Below, piece after piece: positions 55,535-64,000 of a stretch of DNA of 64,000 nucleotides (position 1 is the first letter of the stretch; each line of letters opens with the position of its first letter). Below the pieces are notes generated by a model. The model made no database searches. It saw nothing but the letters and a program-made list of their open reading frames with translations, and had not been told where the DNA came from. Source of the DNA: Fremontodendron californicum (lineage: Eukaryota > Streptophyta > Magnoliopsida > Malvales > Malvaceae); contig JAULJL010000004.1 of NCBI GenBank assembly GCA_030761205.1, forward strand, positions 21,797,172 through 21,861,171, written 5' to 3'. Made by a program: the position numbers and the translations under genes.

Positions 55535-55753
55535 TTAGTATTTTAAAGATTTGATCGAAATTTGAAATCCCGAAAATTACAGATATCAAAAAAATTTCAA
55601 ATCATTGTAGAGGGACTAAATTCGTATTTTTATATAAGTACAGGGACTAATTACATCATTTAACCATCCAAGTTAGTAAGCTACATGGAAAAAAATTTCA
55701 CGTCATCAGTTGCCAAAAAAATTTTTCTGACTAAGCTTGCCAAGTCAACAAGG
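55535..55753. repeat. right inverted arm of composite element, truncated
   Basis: Reverse complement of the left arm at 53405-53640. It is cut off at 55753 by the start of the second Ogre-like LTR, so the outer end and TSD are not recoverable here. Confidence 0.75.
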
Positions 55754-58059
55754 TGTCATAACATGCCAAACGCGAATTCGGCATGCTAGACGTAAATTGT
55801 GGAGTCGCCACTAATCATCTTTGTCAAGTGTATTAGTCACCTATATGAATATATCCAATTTACAATAATCCTAAACTTGACGAAGGCACATAAAAAGGAT
55901 AGGTTCTAGTCTTCTTTACCAGAACTAAGTTCGGGAGTACGGTTACGTATGAGGAAAGATTAGTACCCCACAACGCCCATCCAAAAGAACGGTACCTATA
56001 TAGTCAAATATTACCCTAGGTTGTTTATTGTTTATGGTCTTTTATTTTTTTATTTAAATATTAGAAAGATTCCAAAAATACTTTCCACCATTCGGGACTG
56101 ATTTTTGAAATCCACCTTACCTCAAGAGTCTTCAATAGAAATCATTTGTTCTTATGAAGAGGCTCCATCGTCGGATTCAAAAATATTACAAATTAAAATT
56201 GGGAATTTAAAATGTTGAAAAAATTTTAGGTTACTTTCCACTATTCGGGTTAGACACTTAAAAATTTTCCTCACCTCAGGAGTTTTCAATAGAAACCATA
56301 TGAAAATTTTCCTTACGAGGATCCATCGTCGGAATTAAATATTTTATGTAAATTTGATTTTAAAGAGACTAAGACTTAAAAATTAAAGATTTAAAATATT
56401 GAAAAACTTTTAGGTTACTTTCCACCATTCGGGTTAGATACCTAAAAATTCGCCTCACTTAGAAATTCTTTCGTAACTTTCCAAGATTTCATCGTCGGTA
56501 TATCTCAATTTTTTAGTAAATTATGAAAATCTATTACGTATGGCATAAAGTCTAAATAATCTTAATTATCCCAATCACACTAAAATAAATAACAAAAAAA
56601 TTATGTTAAAAATTAACAAATAAAACATATGAATAAATAATCAATTAATAAAATAAATACAATTGAATAAAAACTTTAAACCAAATAATAATTAATGAAC
56701 TAATAATTAATTAAAATACTAAAAAATAATTAAATAAAACAGGATTTAAAAATATATAAATAAAGAAAGAAAGAAAGAAAATCTAAATCTAAAAAAAGAA
56801 AGAAAGAAAACAAAAAAAAAATAAAAATAAAAAAGAAAAGAAAAGAAAAGCAACCGGATCTTGCGATTGGGTCGGGCGAATGCGCGGGTCTGGGCGTGGG
56901 CCCTGCCCGACCCGGTTGGTAAATTTAAAACCAGAATTTTTTTTAACTACATTCTTTCCTGATTTTTTTTTTTTAAAAAAAAAAAAAATTCTTTTTCTCT
57001 CAAACACCTAAAGCTAGCCAACCAGATTTGATGAACCCAGTTTTTGGTGGCCGGGAACTTCAATTGGTCGTCGGAAATTTCATAATTTTCTAGTTTTCTT
57101 CGTCGAAAACTGGAAATTTTCAAAAAATTTCTTCCTTTTTTTTTTCTCCAAACAAACAAACCCAAGATCAAAACTTGAAGTTTCAAATCTTTTCTTCCTA
57201 ACCCGTTCAAACCTTTCTAAAAAATTAAAAAAATCCGAGAAAGAAAAAAAATCTCGGTTTTGCCTTTTAGATATGAAATCCCCCCAAAACTAAAAAAAAA
57301 AAATTAGTATTTTTCAATACTGTTTTACATCTCAAACAGAAAGCGAATAAAGAAAAATATTTCCAAAAATACCTCAGGAAAACTGAAAGTTTTTGATGCT
57401 GTAATTGTTGATTGTGTATTGTGGATGATTCTGTTTATGCTTCCTCCGTGTTTTTTTCTTGGTAGATTGGTTATTGTGTGATTTTATAGAGGTCCAAAAC
57501 TTGGCCTCCAAGGATCGAATCTGCCAAGGGAGATATGATCTTTCCTTTTTTCTTGTTTTTTTCCTGATTTTCTTGATTTTTCTTTAATGATTCAAATCCC
57601 AAAATTTTCTTTTTGTTTTAGATTTTCCTTTGGCTCCAAGTATCAAAATCAACACGTTTTACACAAACCGAATCCTTTGATTTTTCCCTTGTATGTTTCG
57701 ATTCTTTCAATTTTTTTTTATTTTTGATTTTTTTTGGTTTTTACTGATTTTTTGAAATGAATAAAAAATAATAATAAAACTTAATAATAATAAAACTTCT
57801 ATCAATAATAATGATAATACTAATAATATAATGAAAAATAAATAAAAAATGAAAAATGAAAAATAAAACTAAAAGTAAAAGTAAAAAGTAAAATGGGCCT
57901 CATGGATTTAGATTTCAAAACCCAATAGGCTAGAACCATTGGACACGAACCGGTCGAAATTTGGACTCCAAGGTCTAGCAAAAAACCTGATAATAATAAT
58001 TTTGCAAAAAATCAAATCTAATTCGGATTAAAAAACTCGGATAAAATCGGGTGTCTACA
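55754..58059 (-). mobile_element. 3' LTR of second Ogre-like element (2.3 kb)
   Basis: It runs from TGTCATAACATG to GGGTGTCTACA, so the minus-strand LTR starts TGTAGACACCC. It shares GGAGTCGCCAC, the GTTCGGGAGTACGGTTACG block and ACAACGCCCATCC with the other Ogre LTR family. An internal unit (CTTTCCACCATTCGGG ... CCTCACCTC ... CCATCGTCGG) occurs three times between about 56085 and 56500. Confidence 0.82.
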
Positions 58060-58072
58060 GTTGCTCCTTTTT
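58060..58072 (-). promoter_or_regulatory. polypurine tract of second Ogre-like element
   Basis: The minus strand reads AAAAAGGAGCAAC directly before the LTR start TGTAGACACC. It corresponds to AAAGAGGGGCAGC in the first element. Confidence 0.75.
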
Positions 58073-58099
58073 GCGAATTTTCTGTGAAGCATGAATTGT

Positions 58100-59335
58100 G
58101 TAAAGACGTAGACACCAATAAGGATTCACATCTAAACAATTCTTTTTGAAAAAGTATAAAGGATTCACACCAAAATAAAAATAATGGTTCACACTAAAAA
58201 TAATTTTGAAAATAATGGATTCACATCAAAAATAACTTTGAAAATAAAGGATTTCACCAAAATATGAGATTTTTATCAAAATATGGGATTTTCACCAATC
58301 TTACGAGATTCTCACTAAAATACGGGATTCTCATCCAAATAAGAGATTCTCATCAAACATACGAGATTCTCACTAAAATATGGGATTCTCACCTAAATAC
58401 GGGGTTCTAACCTAAACATGGGGTTCTCACCTAAATACGAGGTTCTCACCAAAATTAAAGGATTCTCACTAAAATAAGGATTTTCGCTAAAATTAAGGAT
58501 TCTCACTAAAATAAGGATTCTCACTAAATAAAAAATTCACACCAAAATAAAAAATTCTCACTAAATAAAGGATTATCACCAAAATAAAGGATTCTCGCTA
58601 AATAAAGGATTCACACCAAAATAAAGGATTCTCACTAAATAAAAGATTCTCACCAAACTAAGGATTCTCACTAAAATAAAGATTCTCGCTCAAATTAAGG
58701 ATTCTCAGTAAATTAAGAATTCTCACTAAAAACTAAAGGATTCGCACCAAAATAAGGATTCCCATTAAGCTAAGGATTCTCACTAAAATAAGGATTCTCA
58801 CCAAAATAAGGATTCTCACTAAGCTAAGGATTCTCATTAAAACTAAGGATTCTCACTAAACCAAGGATTCTCACTAAACCAAGGATTGACATCAAAATAA
58901 AGATTCTCACTAAACTAAAGGGTTCACACTTAAATTAAGGATTCTCATTAAACTAAGGATTCTCACTAAAACTAGGATTCTCACTAAATAAAGGATTCAC
59001 ACCAAGAATAAGGATTCTCACTAAAATAAGGATTCGCATCAAAATAAGGATTCTCACTAAACTAAGGATTCTCATTAAAATTAAAGGATTCACACCAAAA
59101 AATAACGATTCTCACTAAAATAAGGATTCTCACTAAACTAAGGATTCTCACTAAATTAAAGGATTCATAACAAAAATGAGGATTCTCACTAAGATATAGA
59201 TTCGCACCAAAATAAGGATACTGACTAAACTAAGGATTCTCACTAAAATTAAGGTTCTCACTAGAGTAAGGATTCTCACTAAAAATAAAGGATTCTCATC
59301 AAAAAAGATTCTCACTAAAATAAAGATGAAAAAAA
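58100..59335 (-). repeat. 3'-UTR tandem array (AAGGATTCTCACTAAAAT)
   Basis: About 60 copies of an 18-22 bp unit built on GGATTCTCACTAAA or GGATTCACACCAAAATAA, much more variable than array B of the first element. It has the same position relative to the PPT as arrays A and B but an unrelated sequence. Confidence 0.92.
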
Positions 59336-61029
59336 TATATATATTTTCATTTAGAAATTCTCATCTTCGATAAAAAATATTCATCTTGAAGATTTGAAAT
59401 TAAGAATCTCATCTTAAAATTCTTACTTTTACCAACCATCTCTTCAACCAATGTGCAAAATCTAAAAGAATTTTCCTCAATCGAGGGACCAAAAAATTTC
59501 ATTTTGAAAAAGTTTAATTTAAAAAATCAGAACTAGAATCATTCTTATATGTTAAATGCATGCAATGAATGACATGAATGCCATGTGATGCAATGCATGA
59601 AGTGAATGTCATGAATCCAATACAATGCATGGAATAAAAATGCTCTAATCAACATCATGCGTCGCCAATTGTGGTAACAAGGATTCTCAAACTCATGTTT
59701 TTCATCTTTTTACCATCTCCCAAACATGTAACTTTAGAACTGGCTAACAAGTTCCTATCAACTGGAATGATCCTTCATCGATCTCATCATTTATTGTTTG
59801 CGAATGAGGTATCTCTTTTGATTCCAAGATCTTGAACAACTTTATGTTTCCAGGTTTTTCATTGTATTTATCTCATTCTTCTTTCTGCCCCAAATGTCAT
59901 CTTCAATCACATTCAAACTTCAAGGCATGGAAAATCTTCCATATTGATGATGTATAATAATGTGCTTGATTGGTCACTCACTGTCCCAACCACTTTTCTT
60001 GTAAATGGAAATCCATGGATTTCCTTGACAATGATCATTTATTTCAACATTCTTCTTACCCCTGAATGTTATCCTCAAATTTCTTATCAAAGTAATGCAA
60101 GGATCTTTCATGATTTATCTTTGTTAATTCATCAATTATCGTTTCAAATTCATGACAAATGCAATGCATCACACATTTATTCTATAATTAAAGGATGTAA
60201 AGTTGGTAACAAGGAATGGTAAGAAACAAAATAATTTGGAAAAGAAAAGTCTTTATCATTGAAAGAAATGACAAAAAATCTTGTCAAGTACAATGGGCCA
60301 ATCAAAGAATTATCAAAGAGATTTGAATGGGTATCAATATCCCAAAATAATGAATTTTTGGACAATTTTGGATAAGGTAATCTAGGATTCTTTCTCAAAA
60401 ATCAATCCAATAGGCATTCTTGATTCTTCCAAATCAAATCCTGCCCCAATCTCATGCAATCTTCAAATGATGTTAATTCTCTATATATCTAAGCCGTCTT
60501 TTCAGGTTTTCAACTTAGATATCCCCTTTTGACTCAAACTACCTTCTTTTGGGTTTTCAATTCGAGTCCTCCATTTTCTTTTTCTTTTCATTTCTCTTTT
60601 TTTTTTTTTCTTTTTTTTTTTTCTTTAGGCAAAATTTTTTCCCATAGAATCTGATTTGGCAAATTATCTTCACCCATTTCCAGCAGAATTCATGCTTCAC
60701 CTAAATAACTCTACATATGGATTTTCTCAATTTGGTGTCCACTTTTCTCGATGGTTATATTGATCAAAGAGAACCAAGGACAAACTTCTTCTTATAATTG
60801 CATCATTCTTTTCAAAATACTGTATACTTTTTCTTTCCTTCCTATTCTTCATTCTTGAAGTCTTCGAATGATACCACAAGAGTGTCATAATTCAATACAT
60901 GATTTTTCAATTCAAGTATTCAAAATTAATCAAAATGGATTTTACATGGTACGTAATGTAGGCCATGGTTTAGGATTCTGAAAGAAATAGATAAAATAGG
61001 GTCAAAATACTGTTTAAGGGTATTCAAGC
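59336..61029 (-). mobile_element. second Ogre-like interior, non-coding
   Basis: A short gcATG stretch (59555-59640), T-rich tracts (60590-60625) and otherwise unremarkable sequence. Similar in theme, and in part in sequence, to 19216-20600 of the first element. I see no protein-coding signal. Confidence 0.55.
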
Positions 61030-61527
61030 TTATAAGTGCTTAATTTCATACATTTTCCTATTTAATTTTCTTATACTTTGTGCTTTGGTTCTTAAGTTCC
61101 TTGACATTTTACTAGGTTTTTATGCTTTGTAGGTATTTTGGAAGAGATGAAGTCAAAACATGTCAATTAGGATGTTAAAGAGCTTACAAAATCACAATCA
61201 CAAGATGGAAAAAGACTTGGGAGTCAAAAAAATCAAATTCTTGGTGCAAAGCAAGAAGGCAGAGTTGACCTCTGGAGCTTGTTACTAAGAAAACATGATG
61301 TTAGATTCTTTATTCGAAGAAACTTATTTCTTGACTTTTGAAGTTGACTTGAATACATTTCCAACGGTATCTCATGGGCCTAAATCGGATAAGAAATGGT
61401 CATCCAAATTGGCATTGGAATATCTTTCTAAACAACCCTAGCTGTAGAAAAAACCCTAGCCGCATATCACCTTTCTTTATTAAAACCCTAGCTGCAAATA
61501 ACAAGGAGAGAAGCCCTAGTTGCTGCC

Positions 61528-61536
61528 TATAAATAG
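61528..61536 (+). promoter_or_regulatory. TATA box of Athila-like 5' LTR
   Basis: TATAAATAG, at the same place as in the other two LTRs. Confidence 0.6.
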
Positions 61537-61640
61537 AGACAAGGGGGGATAGCCACAACATACTTCTACTAGCATTATATTCTGATTTTCTTCTTTTTTC
61601 TAGAGAGTTTGAGAGAGCAAGAGGTTGAATAATCAATATT

Positions 61641-61696
61641 CTTCTTTTTCTTTTTCTTTTTCTTTTTCTTCTTCTTCTTCTTCTTCTTCTTCTTCT
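61641..61696. repeat. CTT/TTC microsatellite in LTR
   Basis: TTTTTC units followed by about nine TTC units. A shared feature of all three Athila-like LTRs (2071-2100 and 31083-31142), with different lengths. Confidence 0.85.
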
Positions 61697-62586
61697 CCAT
61701 TCTCTTAGTTTTCTTCTTATTTTCTTTTTAGTTTCATGTTTATGTTTACAATGCTTATGCTAGGCTAAAGTTTTCTATTTGGTTAAGGGTGATTTCAAAG
61801 CCCTAGACATGTTTTGTAATTGATTTTCAGAATCTATCTATCATTGGTTTTCTATCAAAGTTGCTTATGTTCTTCCATAAAAATTGTTCATGATGTTGTC
61901 TTGATTTGTTTAGGTGGCCAACTAGATATATCTTGATAATTATCTAATGCTAGTTTAAGAGACATGATATGTAATTGTCTTAAGTTCCTATTCAATAGTA
62001 GCAATTTGTGATTAATGATTATGGTCAAGTTTTCGCTAATTGCAAAGTGGAACATAACCTAAGTTGAATGAATCCATGTTTATGTGTTTGTTGCTTAGAT
62101 CAAACTATTTTTCTTATCATAAAGCTGCTATCAGTTTGAATCTAATGATGTTTCTCTCAGGTTTTTTGGTGGTTAGAGATTAAGTAGTGGCATTCGTCCT
62201 AATTAACAACAAACTAAGGAAGGATTGGGGTAACACGGGAGGTTGTTATCTACGATTGATAACTTTGACAGCTAATTGATGTTGATAGATATGAAATTGA
62301 TTCTCAATGATGTCTAGTGGTGGAGAATGAAACTTTAACCATACTTTTCTCATATTTGACTTCTTCTATTTAATTACTTGCATTCTTATTATTCTGATTT
62401 GTTTTACTTTCACTTATTTCAAAAACCCCTTTTTTCTTTTGTTTTCTTTTCTTGTCTTAAAACTAAAATTTTGAACCGACAAACTTATGAATTGAAACCC
62501 AATCCCTGAGGACTCGACCCTTGCATACTACTTTACTATAATTGATCATATTAAGTGTAAGATTTAATAAAGATACACTATTTTGA

Positions 62587-64000
62587 GTTGTTTTCTTTAA
62601 TTTATTTGTTGCTTGGTTTATTTTTAGTTCTAATTAGTTTTATTTTTATTTTTTATTTTTCTTGTACATACAGGTTTTCTTTTCAAATTTTGAGCAAATA
62701 ATGATGGAATTGAACAATCTAACACTTGAGGAGTTAGTTTGACAATTGTCCATGGGTAATGTTCAAAAATCAAGAAAGTGTGGAGTGTGATTTATGATGG
62801 ATCATCCAACCAATTTGTGCTCATACTTTCAAGAAGATAATTGTGAACCAACCTATGATTTAAGAGGATGTTAAGGCCATAAAGGGTTCCAAGGACAACA
62901 GTATGATTCTTTCTCAAACACTTATAATCCGGGATGGTGGGATCATACCAATTATAGCTACTCGAGAAATTATCAAGAAGTTGATCCTTATGCCAATTAC
63001 AATCATCCATCTAGCTTCAATCAATCTTGGCCTCAAGAACCAGATCTTTTTCAGCCACCAAATATGACTCAAAACTCAGGTACTTCTTTAGAAGATCTTG
63101 TCAATTCTCTTGTTCATAATACTTTGCAATTTCAACAGGAAAAAAGGAATCCATCTATCTTCAATCAACCATAGGCTCAACAACAAGATCTTTTTGAGCA
63201 ACCACCTGTGACTCACAACTTAGGTATTTCTTTAGAAGATATGATCAATTCCTTTGCTACTAATGCTTTGCAATTTCAATAAAAAATTCAGGCCGATATC
63301 CAGGAAACAAGGGCTAGTATTCAAAGTTTGAAAATGCAAATGAGCCAATTGGCTAGTAGTATGGTGGAATTAGTAGCACAAAGATCTCAAGCACTCCCTT
63401 CCCAATCGTTGATTAACCCAAAGGAGAATGCTAGTATTGTGACCTTCAAGAAGGAGGAACAAGTTGAGGATGAGATAACACCAAAGATGGATTCACTTCT
63501 TGAGGATAATGAAGCCACCATTTGAATTGAAAGTATTTTGGCACCTTAGGTAACTTTTAAGGTTCCTATTTATACTAACGTTTCTTCTCCATATTTTTTA
63601 GCAGATTTACAGAGTCTAAGAAAGAGGAACATGAAAAACAAATTCTAGAAACCTTCCACAAAATACAAGTAAATATACCTCTTTTGGATGCCATTAACCA
63701 ATTACCAAAATATGCACCATTCCTCGATGAGCTATGCACCACCGAGAGAAAATTAAAGTGTGATGAGATAATATTTGTGTTGGAGAATGCATCTACTGTT
63801 ATGCAAAGAAAGCTTCCTAAACGCAAAGATCCGGGAAGTCTCATGCCTAAGCCGGAAGATCCAAAAAAGCTAAGAAGGGGTATAGGTTAGGTTGAAGACA
63901 TTAAATCAAATGCTAATTGGGAGGCAGCCCAATTGATGAAAGATTAGCCAACTTGCCATATCAGATTTGCATTCTCTTCCTTTATCTCTTTGTTTTGTTT
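62587..64000 (+). mobile_element. Athila-like internal region, deleted
   Basis: Leader, a gag/pro remnant (62703-63880) and then GCTAATTGGGAGGCAGCCCAA at about 63913. The last resembles the GGGAGGCAACCCAA motif I associate with the non-coding region near the 3' end of Athila-type elements. Reverse transcriptase, RNase H and integrase would be expected between gag/pro and that motif, so a large internal deletion is likely. The window ends before the second LTR. Confidence 0.6.
62703..63880 (+). pseudogene. Athila-like gag and protease-region remnant
   Basis: Gag C-terminal knuckle region: CGV-stop-FMMDHPTNLCSYFQED, then QQYDSFSNTYNPGWWDHTNY, two repeats of FNQSWPQEPDLFQPP / SLEDLVNSLVHNTLQFQ type, and a coiled-coil-like IQSLKMQMSQLASSMVELVA followed by SQALPSQSLINPKENAS. 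After a frameshift near 63600, VNIPLLDAINQLPKYAPFLD and TTERKLKCDEIIF follow, the segment that leads to protease in Athila elements. The gag N-terminus and the protease active site are absent, and several stops occur. Inactive. Confidence 0.82.

Larger units (their letters stand above)
55754..61029 (-). mobile_element. second Ogre-like element (3' part)
   Basis: 3' LTR 55754-58059, PPT at 58060, a tandem-repeat 3' UTR to about 59335, then non-coding interior to 61029, where an Athila-like LTR begins. The arrangement copies that of the element at 11128-28492, and interior sequence near 60955-61020 is similar to 20510-20580. It is a different family at the LTR level (2.3 kb against 4.5 kb). No coding region is visible in the part present, and its 5' half lies outside the window or is lost. 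Confidence 0.8.
61030..62586 (+). mobile_element. Athila-like 5' LTR, 3' end deleted
   Basis: It begins TTATAAGTGCTTAATTTC, the counterpart of TGATAGGTGCTTAATTTC at 30589 (terminal G mutated), and holds AAACCCTAG motifs, a TATA box at 61528, a TTC tract and GGACTCGACCCTTGC. The expected last bases TGCATCA and the following PBS are missing: the LTR stops at TTTTGAG and leader sequence TTGTTTTCTTTAATTTATT follows at once. Confidence 0.8.

Noticed and set aside
58100..59335. Short regular repeats resembling a CRISPR array
   Set aside because: A degenerate 18-22 bp tandem repeat without spacers, in a retroelement.

Overview
This is a plant nuclear window, most likely from a woody eudicot. It is AT-rich, carries one intron-containing host gene, and is otherwise packed with plant transposable elements inserted into one another. 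I cannot name the species.

Host gene: an apparently intact chloroplast-type 13-lipoxygenase (LOX2 type) lies on the minus strand at about 38.8-51.9 kb. Nine exons join in frame into a 908-residue protein with a transit-peptide-like N-terminus, a PLAT domain, all five iron ligands and the PYSISI C-terminus. Its introns and flanks hold a non-autonomous Helitron, several hAT-like MITEs, a foldback element, a tandem repeat block and a GA microsatellite that almost touches a splice donor. A degraded piece of a second lipoxygenase (last exon) sits 3.6 kb downstream at 35.0 kb. A fragment of a ribosomal protein eS25 gene lies at 54-55.2 kb between inverted repeats, which suggests gene capture by a DNA transposon.

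Left half (1-34 kb): an Athila-like 3' end and LTR (1-3149) interrupts an Ogre/Tat-like LTR (3150-7682). That LTR abuts a truncated Ty1/copia element (7683-10024), which is followed by a LINE scrap. A decayed Ty3/gypsy chromovirus (10.78-34.13 kb) is split twice. A 17.4-kb non-autonomous Ogre-like element (11128-28492, minus strand, 4.5-kb LTRs, perfect 5-bp TSD) sits in its gag, and an Athila-like solo LTR (30589-32001) sits in its RNase H region. The Ogre-like element has recognisable PBS and PPT sites but keeps only a scrap of gag. The rest is a structured leader and large tandem arrays in the 3' UTR.

Middle (34-38.8 kb): a GC-rich minisatellite, a MITE, the LOX relic, an ACACGA-rich repeat block, then a 1.6-kb long-TIR Mutator-like element. 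The last of these sits in the target-site duplication of an older hAT MITE, which itself ends 48 bp from the LOX stop codon.

Right end (52-64 kb): an Ogre-family LTR fragment, the inverted-repeat element with the eS25 fragment and a MITE inside it, and a second Ogre-like family (3' LTR 55754-58059, PPT, tandem array). This last element is cut at about 61.03 kb by an Athila-like element with an LTR and a severely deleted gag region running to the window edge.

All repeat boundaries and identities were judged by eye. Positions given as about are uncertain by tens of bases.
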